64,000 nt of DNA from Dactylis glomerata (lineage: Eukaryota; Streptophyta; Magnoliopsida; Poales; Poaceae), in assembly GCA_007115705.1 (NCBI GenBank), contig QXEO01000339.1:8086518-8150517 (forward strand), written 5' to 3'. This document shows positions 45,093-57,047 of this stretch, one piece after another. Under the pieces are notes generated by a model. It worked only from the letters and a program-made list of their open reading frames with translations, was not told where the DNA came from and ran no database searches. Within the stretch, counting starts at the first letter, position 1; each line of letters opens with the position of its first letter. A program made the position numbers and the translations under genes.

Positions 45093-46780
45093 TGATACGT
45101 CTCCAACGTATCTATAATTTTTGATGCTCCATGCTTGTTTTTACACTATTTGCCTATTGTTTCGTTACACTTCGTGGCACTTTTATGCATTTTCCGGAAC
45201 TAACCTATTAACGAGTTGCCACAGTGCCAGTTCCCTATTTTCTGCTGTTTTTGTGTTTCAAAGTGATACACAGGAAATATTCTCGGAATTGGACGAAACA
45301 AGTCCCCGAAGTCTTATTTTACCCGGAAGCTTCCAGAGATCCGAAGGAGAATAGGAGGGGGGCCACCAGGGCCCCACACGCCAGGCTCGCGCGGCCAGGG
45401 GCCTGGCCGCGCCGCCATGGGGTGAGGGCCCCTGGCCCCTCCTCTGACATCGCTCCTTCGCCTATAAAGACCCCCCGACGGAAAAAACCTAAGTACCCGA
45501 TCACTTTTCCAGAACACATCGCGATCCGCCGCCGCCGTCGACCCGAAGATCGGGAGGGTCCAGAAGCTCTTCTCGGCACCCTGCCGGAGAGGGGAATCGT
45601 CACCGGAGGTCTTCTTCATCGCCATGCTTGCCTCCAGAGCGATGAGTGAGTAGTCTACCTTGGACTATGGGTCCATAGCAGTAGCTAGATGGTTGTCTTC
45701 TCCACCATGTTCTTCATGTTTAGATCTCATGAGCTGCCCTACATGATTGAGATCACCGTTATGTAATTCTACATGTTTGGTTTGTTGGGATCCGATGAAT
45801 ATTGGTGTTTATGATTGAGTTGCTGTACTGAATATTATCTTATGTTATCTCTATGTTGTTTATGATCTTGCATGCTCTCCGTTGTTAGTAGCTATCTTGG
45901 CCGAGTAGTTGCTAGTGACTCCAAGAGGGGGTATTTATGCTCGATAGTGGGTTCATGCCTCTATTTAACCTGGGGGAGTGACAGAAACTTCTAAGGTTGT
46001 AGATGTGCTGTTGCTACTAGGGAGAAAACAACATTCATATGCTCAAGGGCATATGCTTTGTTTACATTACACTCTTTGCTTAATGCAATTATCTATTGTT
46101 CGCAACTTAATACTCATGGGGTGTTCGGATTGATATCCCCGGGAGTGGATTATTAGTCATAGATGCAGTTGGATGGCGGTCTATGTATTTTGTTGTAATG
46201 CCCAGAGTAAATCTCATAGTGATCTTCTTGACATATCACGTTTATCTCTATTCTATCAATTGTCCAACTGTAATTTGTTTACCCAGCATGTGTTATTTAT
46301 CTTATGGAGAGACACCACTAGTGAACTGTGGATCCCGGTCCTATTTCCATTATATTGCTATTACCTGTTTACTTTACCCGCACTGTTTACTTTACTCGCA
46401 CTGTTTACTCTATTCGCATACTCTACTGTTTTCCACTCGATACGCTCATAACCTTTGTTTCAAGCAAACCGGTGAGATTGACAACCTCATCGCAAGTTGG
46501 GAACAAAGTACTTGGTTGTGTGTGTGCAGGTTCCACGTTGCAGCTAGCAAGCAAAGCTGGGACGAGGCGCCATATATAAATTGTCCGAAGCTGTCGCAAA
46601 CTAGCAAGCATCACCTTCAGTCGTCATTGTCTGCTTTTCTCCTGAACGATAAACCTTGGTTTCTTAACTGAGGAAAAACAAGCTGCTATACTCATCATAC
46701 CTTCCTCTTGGGGTTCCCAACGGGCTAGTCATTCACCACGCACAAGGACCTCTGATCTCCCACATCAACTTGGAGTATCA
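45093..46780 (+). repeat. 5' LTR of element C
   Basis: TATAAA at 45463-45468 in a GC-rich promoter segment. Homologous to 59971-61658 along its full length with scattered substitutions. Confidence 0.93.
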
Positions 46781-46790
46781 GCCTCTTTTC

Positions 46791-46808
46791 TGGCGCCGTT
46801 GCCGGGGA
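46791..46808 (+). promoter_or_regulatory. Primer binding site, element C
   Basis: TGGCGCCGTTGCCGGGGA, 10 bases after the 5' LTR, matching the 3' end of plant tRNA-Asp. Confidence 0.85.
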
Positions 46809-46966
46809 AGAGTGGAAGACTTCTGTAAGGGGAGTTTTCGCACACACATCCTTTACTTTGTTATTGTTTTGCTTTACTTTATTTATTTTACCTGCATTGC
46901 TTTATATCAAAAACCCAAAAAAAATTAGAATCCTTGGTAGTTGTTATTTCTTTACTTTAGTTTATT

Positions 46967-47466
46967 ATGTCTAGTTCAGTTGCTACTACTATGTCGCCCG
47001 AGGATATGATTTTCACTTTTAAACAAAAGGATGAGGAAAGTTTTAAAGAAGCTTGGTCTAGAATTTATGATTGGCATGAAAAGCCTGAACCTAAAATGAC
47101 ATTGAGTTTGCTTCTTAGTAGCTTTTACTTTGGACTTTCTCTTCGTTATAGATATGCTTTGGATGCTACTGCTGAAGGAGATTTCCTTCATTGTGATGGA
47201 GATCAAGCCTTCAATATTATTAAAAAGTTGATTACAATTTATAGCATGCCAACCTATTTTGATTCCTCTCTTGTGTGCATCTTTAATAGACTTGATACTC
47301 TCGAGACTCGCACTGCTAGTTTGAATTCTTGCTACAATACTTTGCGCCAGCATTTTGATTATGTGCCAACAAATTCTGAACCCTCGAGTTGGTATCCTAC
47401 GGTAAAAATCACCATTAGTGGTGAAACTTTTCATGCTCGTTGTGATATTATGTCTGAATTTTGTCT
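46967..47466 (+). pseudogene. Retrotransposon gag-like ORF, 5' part (split by CACTA)
   Basis: Starts MSSSVATTMSPEDMIFTFKQ and carries the retrotransposon gag signature EAWSRIYDWHEK, MTLSLLLSSFYFGLSLRYR. The end (VKITISGETFHARCDIMSEF) resembles the start of a retroelement aspartic protease-like domain. The frame is open up to the CACTA insertion. The continuation is at 56677. It would form the nucleocapsid part of particles; no zinc knuckle or polymerase follows, so it is a reduced element. Confidence 0.75.
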
Positions 47467-47469
47467 TAT

Positions 47470-47485
47470 CACTACGCCAGATGCA
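47470..47485 (+). repeat. CACTA terminal inverted repeat, left
   Basis: CACTACGCCAGATGCA, preceded by TAT. Confidence 0.93.
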
Positions 47486-47492
47486 CTTTACC

Positions 47493-47759
47493 CCAACAGG
47501 CTAAAAGGAACTGTTGGGCAATATAATTACCAACAGCCGACTGTCAGAAATAACCTGTTGGGAGTATTTTGTCGGGCATGATTACCCAACGGTGAGAGCC
47601 ATGTCAGTTTTAGACTTTACCAACAGTGGCTAACTGTTGCCAATATTTGGTGTCGGATGGGCTAGCCGACATCCTAGCGCCCACTAATAGCCAACAGTAC
47701 TATCACAGGAACATATGGTAGGCCACCGATAGCCTTGTTGCCATTATAAACACCAACAG
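47493..47759. promoter_or_regulatory. CACTA subterminal repeats (probable TNPA binding sites)
   Basis: The word CCAACAG or its complement CTGTTGG occurs at 47493, 47511, 47530, 47555, 47620, 47691 and 47753. In En/Spm, short subterminal repeats in both orientations bind TNPA. At the other end only 56644-56650 shows the exact word. Confidence 0.7.
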
Positions 47760-48196
47760 GGTTGTTATTTATAAATGAATGGTTAGGCAACGCTTCTGCC
47801 AGAATAGATGAAGGTGAATGACGAGAAGGCTCTCACAAATTATGGTGTTTACCCAACATCCATGTCACAACTTCACTCATCTGAGTCAACAAACGTCCAT
47901 GAGTATGTGACAGCCGTGTCGCTGGATGTAAAAAAAAAATTTTATTGTGCTAAATTTATTCAATTTTAGAATTAAATTTACCCTAAAAATATAGCAAATC
48001 AACTGTAAGAAATTCATATATATATACATATATCGAACATCAAATCAGTAGCAAGTACGATGCCAAATACACATATGTCCACAAACTATATTAAAGCAAC
48101 AGGTGATGATCTACGAGTAAACTACAAGTCTAATCTGAAGTTCGTGGCCAACATACAAATTAGAGTACTAATCCAAAGGAATAACAATCATGCATC

Positions 48197-50885
48197 TCAA
48201 ATTCTTGCAATGCTTGGTCCAAACCACCTCGCAAGCTCGGCATCCTCATCATAATTGCCACGGTCAGCATTGTTCGTATACAGAGAACTAGTTGGATCAT
48301 CCTGCGGTCTGTACGCAGAGTTATTTCCACCCTGCCCTTGTGTTCCCCCATCTGGAGAGTTGTTCATACCATCCTAAAAGCAAAAAAACAGAACAAGATT
48401 ATAGAAGTTGCCCTAGATTAAAATCAGAACCAAAGAGGAACACTTGAGGAAGACAATCAAATAGCCTAACTCTTGTATATTCCTAACAGAAGTTTCTAAA
48501 GATATAACAACGTGAAGATTATCATTCGTGTATTTTGTCATAATAGTGGTAAGATGGCTAGCAAAGTACCAATATAGCTGAATTATGTTGTGGCATGATT
48601 CCAATCCATCTATTAGCTATGTTACTTCAAGAATTTAACAGTATCGTTGTCAATATTTTGGTAGGCAAAGTCATTAAACACAATAAGAAAACGGTTGTCA
48701 AATTTTCGTCCACCAAAAGTTTTACAGATCATAGTAATACAAAATCAAGGAAATTGCTGGCAAGATCTTCATTATCAAGGAAGCATTTTAAACATGCACG
48801 AAATATAAATTTATTATCTTATTGTTTGCACAGAAAATAGCATATATTGTATTATTCTGTCTCTTTAAATAATGAAATTAGTACTAAATGCATAAAGAGC
48901 AAATAATCACTTAAGATCATGATATAGATATTGGGTGGGTGATGGTGAAGTCACATATCAAAAGGACATGTAGCTACACTAACATTATTTAAGAGAATTA
49001 CCTGTTCAGCATCTGGGGATCCATGAGTAGGGAAAATAGAGGCCAAATTGAGTTGAGGTGGGGGTAAGTGTGTCTGTCCCTGACTGTAATACTGATGAAA
49101 ACATCGAAATTAGGTATGTACTGGTGAATATGACTACATATGTGAGTAACCATGCAACAGAAATAATAACCTGAGCTACTTGCTGATTGAACTGAAGAAA
49201 TGCACTCATCATTGATTGTTGATCATCTTGTCGTTGCTGCTGATCCTGCTGCCGCTGCCGCTTCAGCTCTTGAACTTCCTGCGCTAGTCGTACCTCATTT
49301 TGACTTGAAGTTTGGGGGCGAGATGGACATGCAATAGTTGACATCTGCACCTTCGAGCTATCGAAGGCTCCATCCGCAATAGCATACTTTCCATGAGGCT
49401 TTCGTCCAGTACTGTCATACATAACTTGTGGGTCAAAAGGGCCCCTAACCCACGAAACATCAGGGCCATAAGTCTCCATCATGCCACTGCGGTAGTTGTC
49501 CTAAAACAATGAAACCTTCAGCAGCTTATCATTTAATTTACCAACAGATAAAACAATTATGAAACTATGGGCTACCAAGTGCTCCTGTGCATGCTCGTTG
49601 CGAAGAGGGGGCAGCTCATTGCCCTGTCCTTGTGCCACTGCTTCCTCAGGCGCTCCCATGTGCACAGCAAATGATTCGACTAGGCTAAAAGGCCTCCCAT
49701 ATTTTACTTCCTGTAGAAACAAAAATTAGATTTCAATGCTGAGAAAGGCGCGTAGGAATACATTTAACTGAAAGTGGACACTGCAAAATTACAATGGGAG
49801 TAATATTAAATGTGAATGCATAAATACAGAGCAAGCATAGCAACTATACCATGCACTGTTGGGTACGCGCAACCGATCTTGACCCCCCACGATTCACAGC
49901 ATCTGGCTTACTAAGCCGTGCATTTCTCTTCACAGTGCTAATATTTTTGAATTGTCTTGAACCCCAGTGATCACTCAGTTTAAACCAAGGTTCAGTATTT
50001 ATCCAGGTACCAAAAGGTACGCGACGGTACTCATTTGACTCCAGGTGGATTACTTTTGCCTCATGAAACTTGATAGCTCGATGTAAGACCTCGGCATGGT
50101 ATGCCATCACAGCATAGATCCTCACTTGGTATATTTGTTGTGTTGTCAGTTTTGCACAACAATTTTCTAGAGTTTTCATCCATTTATCCTTCAACTCTGG
50201 TTGGTCATCGGGCCATTTGTATCTCGCCTAACACCAAACACAAATATAAGTTCATAAATCATGTATTGGATATATCCAACCAAAGAAACATGTAAGCGAA
50301 ACTTATTTACCATGAAAGCATTCTTGACCTTGTCTGCACATAGCTCAGCCGAAGTGTCTGCATCTGGTCCTCTCATATACCAATGACGCCATTTAGTAGC
50401 AGCAACTTCAACTGGTGGAGTCTTCGAACTATCCACCACAATTTGAGGGTAATAATGCCTTAGTAAGGCCCCAAGGATGGTATTAGGAACACGATCTTTC
50501 TTGTTGAATGGCGCCTCCAACCAATTTCTAGCAACAATGAGTCACAGTGCAAATATAATAGGTGTCATATTATCATGAGACTTATAGTTATATAGAATGA
50601 ATAATTTAAGCTTAGATTTACCTATCACCAGATGGTATGAGAGCAATCTTTGCAGCATCTGTTGGTGGTGCTGGAGGAATGCTGTTAGCTCCACGTGGTG
50701 TCCAGATCCTACCATTGGTTGTTTGCACATGAGATCCAGGCTGTGTAAAATCCCCGTTTTGTTCTTCCTCTTCCTCTTCAGCTTGTTCATTATTCCTTAG
50801 AAGCTCCTCATCATGTTCTTCTCCTACAACACCACGCCTCTTACGAGAAGCGCGTACTGCTTGCAAAAGGTTACTTTGACGAGTC
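48197..50885 (-). CDS. tnpA: TNPA-like CACTA protein (Ptta/En/Spm plant transposase)
   Basis: Seven exons on the minus strand: 50885-50622, 50527-50311, 50227-49850, 49710-49576, 49500-49171, 49091-49002 and 48373-48197. All introns are GT-AG, and one open frame runs to a TGA at 48197-48199 (about 530 codons). Motifs in order: basic region RASRKRR, acidic run QAEEEEEEQ, the segment HYYPQIVVDSSKTPP with WRHWYMRG, the core KDKWMKTLENCCAKLT with RNARLSKPDAVNRGGSRSVA, and a Gln-rich coiled-coil-like stretch (RLAQEVQELKRQRQQDQQQR). It should bind subterminal repeats and bring the ends together. The first exon shown begins at a splice acceptor, and no good ATG precedes it, so an upstream leader exon (perhaps shared with TNPD, as in En/Spm) is needed. 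Confidence 0.8.
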
Positions 50886-51084
50886 CTGTGCACATGTTAG
50901 TATTATAATATTTTTTGTCAGTACAAAGTTTTTAATACAATTTTCCACATGGCCTGTCCACAACAAGTAAGCTACGATGCATGAAATAAACATTCTGGAT
51001 TCAATTCATAATTATTTTTTGCGTAGGAAAATAAAACATAAAAACTCAGCAAACCAAAACATTGGAAGTCCATAAACAGAAACA

Positions 51085-54000
51085 TCAAAAGTCGTCAGGA
51101 TCATCGTAGAACTCCTCTAGATCTGAATCATCTTTTGCTGCGTCTATGTCGCTACTTATTTCACTAGGTGGTGGCTCATTTTCTTGTTCTTGGGTATTCA
51201 TATCAGACAACTTGTTTAAAAGCTCAATATCGGAACTATCATGTATCACATCTGCCTCTCCAGCCGCGATATTGTGATCTAAATCATTGTCATCTTGAAC
51301 AGTGAAACTCCCCGTGCTAGTATCCTCTTGATAGAACATGGAACTTGGTGTCTCTTCAACATCTCCAACTTCTGGTACTCTCAAGTTGCCACGCTGGGGG
51401 GAAGTGTGAACAACCCACCAATTTCTCAAGTCACCAATTTGGCATGGATATGGAGTGTAGTATACTTGTTTGCACTGGTGGGGAAGAATAAATGGCTCAT
51501 AACCAGGCAGTCTTGTGTTAGGATTGATTTCAACTAATCCAATATTTGGGGTTTTCCGAATGCCGCTTCGAGGATGAAACCAGCGGCACTGGAACAGAAC
51601 TAATTTGAACTGTTGCAAACCCTCAAATGTGAGCTCAATAATGTCTTCAATCACACCATAGTAGTCAGTAGTGGCACCATCATCTGTGCAAGAGAGGAAT
51701 ACTCCCGTGTTTGTAGTAGACGGATTAGACATTGTGTTTTCATATTTCTCTGAGCGAAACCTGAAATTATTCACATCATATCCAGTTAAACAAGACACCC
51801 TGTTTCGACAGCCATGTGATATTTGAGCCAAATCCTTATTTATATCTCCTTGATTTATGCACTGAAAATTCAAATCATACAGGTCGGTTATTTGCACGGT
51901 AACATTGTGTAGTAATCTGAATGTGTGGTTAACGGGACTTACTAATGATCTAAACCATTCAAATAAATTAGGATTTCCCCTACCAGCACCATTTTTCCTA
52001 ATTTTATCAACCTGTTGTTGGGTTGGTCGGCGAGGACCCCTATGCTGCGCCTCATCGAATTTCCTGAAACTTAATAGGTTACTAAAGATTTTTCTGCAAG
52101 GTAAATGACAATTATATGTTCCGCACTACTACTTACTTTATGTAATCATCCATTTCGAGAGTGTTAGTGTAGATATAAAGCATAATAGCATCTTTCTCTT
52201 TGCTGCTAATGATTTTTGATCCTCTCCTTCCATGAACACGACCTGGTACTTGGAATGTGCTAAGACTACAGTTGTAGTCATGACACTCATATCCATCATC
52301 ATACCTAGGCTTCTTAGTACGAATAGACGGTGTAGAACTTGCAAAATACAAGGACACAAAATTTGAAATTTCTTCAGCGATGTAAGCCTCCGCAATACAG
52401 CCCTCAACGCGTGCTTTGTTTTTAACCATCTTTTTAAGATCTTTCATTAACCTGAAAGAAAATATTGAGCAATAAAAATTATTTGTAGAATCAATGTATG
52501 AGGGTGAATTATTGATATACTGAAATTAATAGTTGCATATACCTTTCAAAGACATACATCCATCTGTATTGCACCGGTCCTCCCATTCTCGCCTCATATG
52601 GCAAGTGCAGCAGTAGATGTTGCATTGAATTGAAAAATCCAGGTGGGAAGATCTTCTCTAACTTACACAACAAGATAGGGACGCTATCTTCTAATGCTTT
52701 CATCTTTTCTATACTTATCTCTGTAGCGCATAGTTGTCTAAAAAAGAAACTGAGCTCCGCAAGTGCTAGCCATATTGCATCGTCAATAAAACCACGTACT
52801 GCTATAGGCAGAAGGCGCTCCATGAAAATATGATAGTCATGGCTTTTCATTCCGGTAATCCGGAGGTCAGACAAATTCACACCCCGCCTTATATTTGCTG
52901 CATACATGTCTGGAAATTTCAGAGCCTTTAACCACCTTAATACTGCAATTTTCTGATTTCGACTTAGACAGAAGGGCCCCCGTCGTTTTTCCCAACTTCC
53001 ATTTGATTTCTTACTCACGTGATAATCAGACCTATCACATATTAATTCAAGATCCAACCTAGCCTTCACGTTGTCCTTTGTTTTATCAGTTATGTCTAGG
53101 ATTGTGGCTAATAGAGCTTCTGCTACATTCTTTTCCGTATGCATGACATCAATGTTGTGGCGAATAAGAAGCTTATCAAAATATTCCAAATCCCACAAAC
53201 CAGAAATGTGTGTCCAGTTGTGTGTCTGCCCATAACCTTCAAATCTATGCTTCCCTTTACCCTTATTTGGAACTAAGGACTTCAACTCTGCATTGATTTG
53301 CTCCCCGGTTAAGCGACTAGGTGGTGGATTGAGGATCTGTACACGCTTCCGAAAAGCTTTTAAACTTTTTCGAAATGAGTGATTCATGGGTAGAAACTGC
53401 CTATGGCAATCAAACCAACAATACTTTTGACCATTTGCTAGCCAAAATGCAGAAACAGTTCGCAAACACACTGGACATGCAAATTTCCCATGAGTGCTGT
53501 GCCCAGAGACCATCCCTAGTGCAGGTAAATCATGCACAGAATAAAAGTAGCATGCTTTGAGAGTAAAAGTATCCCGTACAGATCTATCATAAACACGCAC
53601 CCCCTCATTCCATAGAAGTTTTAAATCATCGTATAAGGGCTCCATATAGACATCTAGATTCTTGCCTATAAGTGTCAAAAAGATGTTTTCCTTTTTCATG
53701 CACATTGCTGGAGGAAGGTTGTAAGGGACAAGAAATACTGGCCAACATGAGTAAGAAGCAGCACCAAAAGTAAATGGTGTAAAACCATCTGTGCAAAGAC
53801 CCAAACGAACATTTCGGGGTTCTTCAGCAAACTTAGGAAATAGACCATCAAATGATTTCCAGGCCTCTCCATCTGAGGGATGCACCATAAACCCTGGTTT
53901 ACCAAATCCTTGTTTATGTGATCCCATGTGCTTGGCAATCTCCTCAGACATGAATAATCTCTTAAGTCTGGGGATGATCGGAAAGTACCTAAGTACTTTC

Positions 54001-54731
54001 CGTGCAATTGGTTTGAGATGCTTATTTGAATCACCAGAATTCCTTTTGTGGTAGCGTGGTTCCTTACATTTATCGCAAGCAATCTTATCCTTGTGCTCCT
54101 TACGAAATAACATGCATCCATTATAGCATGCATCTATCTTTTCATATGGCATTCCTAGACTACCAATCAATTTCTTTGATTCATTGAAGTTCTTAGGGAT
54201 ACTCGAATCTTCTGGAAGGAGGTCACATATTAACCTAAGCAAAATATCATACCCAACAGCAGATACACTGAACTGAGATTTGAAAGCCATTAAACGAGTC
54301 ACAGCAGAGAGGATAGTTTCTTTCGTGTAATTATGCACAGGTTGTTCAGAGGCTTCCAATAACTTGAAAAATTCTTCAGCTTCGGCTGTAACTTCATCAT
54401 GTTGGTTAGCATCAGTTATGTCAAGTAACATATCTGTTAGATGGTCAGTATCATCATAGCTTTCATTTGGGTGTCTAGGGGCATTCTCCCCATGATATGT
54501 CCATATGTAATAGTTTGGCACAAATCCGTTCTTGACAAGGTGATGAGATATGTCATATTCAGTTTGCTTCTTAAAGTTACCACATTTTTTACAAGGACAG
54601 TGCACGCCTTCTCTACGAGCATTCGGTTGAGAAAATGCATCATTGATAAATTGCTGAGTTTTTTTGCACCAATTTGCATTAGGACCACTGCTACTCCAAT
54701 CTTCATACATCCACCTACGATCCTCAGCCAT
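51085..54731 (-). CDS. tnpD: TNPD-like CACTA transposase
   Basis: Three minus-strand exons, 54731-52543, 52451-52137 and 52063-51085, joined by GT-AG introns in one frame of 1161 codons including stop. The chosen start, MAEDRRWMYEDW, follows a splice acceptor (TTTTTCAG) closely. An N-terminal transposase-associated domain carries HCPCKKCGNFKKQ near residues 45-58. A Transposase_21 region includes CMLFRKEHKDKIACDKCKEP, CTDGFTPF and WPVFLVPYNLPP. DUF4218 follows (GFIDDAIWLALAELSFFFRQ, HLLLHLPYEARMGGPVQYRW). Exon 3 holds DUF4216 (FKLVLFQCRWFHPRSG, IGDLRNWWVV). Length is normal for the family. It would cut the element ends in the nucleus. Confidence 0.88.
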
Positions 54732-56657
54732 AGTTGGTTTCTGAAAAATGTACAAATATATAGTTTTGACTGTCAACCAAAACGTTGTTTTCTTTTTTGA
54801 TCATGAAAGGTGATTCAGTCGCAACATAAGATGTATCATGTTTATATTTTGAACCTCGGACAAACTATCATTAACGGACATCATTGTTTACATAAGATGT
54901 ACTATGTTGGCATAACCACACAAAAAACAAATGTGGATCTCACTGAAAATCCTTGCAAGTTTGTAATACTTTCAAACATGTCACCAGTTCACGAAAATAA
55001 AATTATATAACGTATTCATGTAAGTAAGATCATACATGATTAGAAATTTTCTAAACTACAAGGAGGAAGTTACGTACATGCTGATCTGTGGTTCTGAAAA
55101 AAGCCAACTGTAGTTGCAGTGTCAGAAACTTTGTGAGGACCTGCAGTAAAGAAAATATTTCGCTGTTATGATAAAAATTCCTTTTAGTCCATCAACTTAC
55201 TGCATTACAGAGATGTACATTTGGTGCTGATCAATAAAGTTTTTGTGCTTCTAATTCGTTGAAATGACATATAGAACCGATGATTTTTATCATATGTACC
55301 CCAAGTAGGAGTACTGAAACTTCTATTAGTATCGCTATAATTCTTGTTCAGACTTTACAGGAATTAATTAGAGTGTGTTGTTGGAATATCCCTAGGCATT
55401 GAGTAAATATCAGCAACAAAACAGATATCTGCAGAATGCCTGATGAGAAAAGCTGTGGTCTGGAACTATGTTTGCCCCATGCGTCCACAAAACTAATACC
55501 CAGATTCAATAATCCCATTTGCAAGATTAGTATTACTAGTACTAATTGTGATTTGTGAACACTGAAAACAGAGCTGCAAGGACCACGAATAAACAATAAA
55601 CAAATGAGCAAGATCAGTGAGCAAGATAAATGTTTGAAACAAATGCCTGAGAAGAATTCCTGGGTGAGCTAAGACGCCAGGGCAACGATCACGGCTAATC
55701 GCTCCTCGGGTGGCGCCGCCCCAGCTCGCTCTTGGTGGCGTCGCCCCTGTTCACTCCTCTGGTGGGTGGTGGCGCCGCCGCTGCCTGTGTCTTGTTACGG
55801 TTGAATGCCGCAGCAAGAAACTTCAGGGCTTGACAATGGCGAAGGCTATCAGGGATTCGGAGTAATCGATAATCTGGAGATGTAGGTGAGGAAATGGTAG
55901 AAAATGGAGGTAGAAGTGTGGAGGCCGAGCCGTGGAGATAGCTCGGTTTGCAGCGGTTATGGTTCTTAGAGGGAAACGAAATTTTTTAGGAGATGTAGTG
56001 CAAAACGAAATTCCGAGGCTAGGGGAACAAACCCGCGAAATCTGTGATGGTGGCGCGAATAGTGGATTCATGGTTGCGTGGAGGCTGAGAAGGCGGATCT
56101 GGGGCAACATCGTTTCTTCTGTTCTTGTTTGTGAGGGAGCTGAACGATAGGATATCTATTCTTCTATTTTATATTAAAATAATGGAATTCATGGAAGCGG
56201 TGAGGACTTGGTCCCAGTCCCATCCGTTCCTCTGAAAAAAATCCATAAAAGGTAGAAATATAGAGAAAATTCGTGACTATAACAAGAAGATATGTGAAAA
56301 TAAAAAGTAAATTATATTGCCCCTCGACGTTATTAGCTCACAGGAACAAATGACTTCATAAAAAAAACTCACGTGAATAATAGTGGCAATTTTTTTCCTG
56401 GAAGACACAAATTTTGATTTATTATACATAGATTAGCCAACATGCCTGTTATATCTATTAAATAGCAATCTGCAAGAGTACAATCGCCACTAGTGCCCGG
56501 TCTGCCATGCGGAGAAGTACGCTGACAAGGATGTTGGTAATGCGTGCATAACTTGCGATGGCATTGTCGCTGTTCTTAAACACAACAAGCCTGTTGACAA
56601 CAAGAAAAATGTTATGCGTCATGGCTCTTGGTAGTTCTTATAGCTGTTGGAAAAAAA
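54732..56657 (-). promoter_or_regulatory. CACTA 5' region (promoter and leader)
   Basis: No coding frame is recognised. A GC-rich patch near 55670-55810, on the 5' side of the transposase gene, could be a leader exon. The last few bases before the ATG form a splice acceptor, so transcription probably starts well upstream. Confidence 0.4.
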
Positions 56658-56673
56658 TGCATCTGGTGTAGTG
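56658..56673 (-). repeat. CACTA terminal inverted repeat, right
   Basis: On the plus strand it reads TGCATCTGGTGTAGTG, followed by TAT. Confidence 0.93.
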
Positions 56674-56676
56674 TAT

Positions 56677-57039
56677 GCCAAAGGATGTTTATGAATCTTT
56701 GAGCCTTTGGAAGCTTTCTGAGGGGGGAGAAGGAATTTCTCTTACTAACAATGCCACTATATTTCCCATTGGAATAGCTGAAGGAGTTTTTACAAAAGTC
56801 CTAGGAAGAATGATATCTACTGATTATCTTGTTATTGAATGTGTAGGAAAAGGATAAATCACACTTGGAAGATCCCTATTAAAGCTCCTAGGCGTCGTCA
56901 TTGATGTGGGAAAAGGCAATATAAGATTTATCTCTCCACCTTGCAATAGCCATGTCTTTCCTAGAGTCAAGAGCAAAGGTAAGAAAGGAAGACGTAAGGC
57001 ACGCGCTGATCCTAGTACTTCATCACTTGATGTTACTTG
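56677..57039 (+). pseudogene. Retrotransposon protease-like ORF, 3' part (split by CACTA)
   Basis: Continuation of the frame broken at 47466. It reads MPKDVYESLSLWKLSEGGEG, then VFTKVLGRMISTDYLVIECV and, after one in-frame TAA near 56855, LLKLLGVVIDVGKGNIRF. This resembles the aspartic-protease-like part of Gypsy proteins from grasses, which in full-length elements precedes reverse transcriptase; here the conserved 3' non-coding block follows. Catalytic residues cannot be confirmed. Confidence 0.65.
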
Positions 57040-57047
57040 ATTCGCAA

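Larger units (their letters stand above)
47470..56673 (-). mobile_element. Complete CACTA (En/Spm) transposon, 9204 bp, putatively autonomous
   Basis: Terminal inverted repeats CACTACGCCAGATGCA (47470-47485) and, reversed, CACTACACCAGATGCA (56658-56673) match at 15 of 16 bases and are flanked by the 3-bp duplication TAT (47467-47469, 56674-56676). The CTGTTGG/CCAACAG word is repeated subterminally at the left end. Both expected products lie on the minus strand with intact exons: a TNPD-like transposase (54731-51085) and a TNPA-like protein (50885-48197). The layout, with TNPD upstream of TNPA, fits En/Spm. The exons as I join them show no stop or frameshift. Confidence 0.93.
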
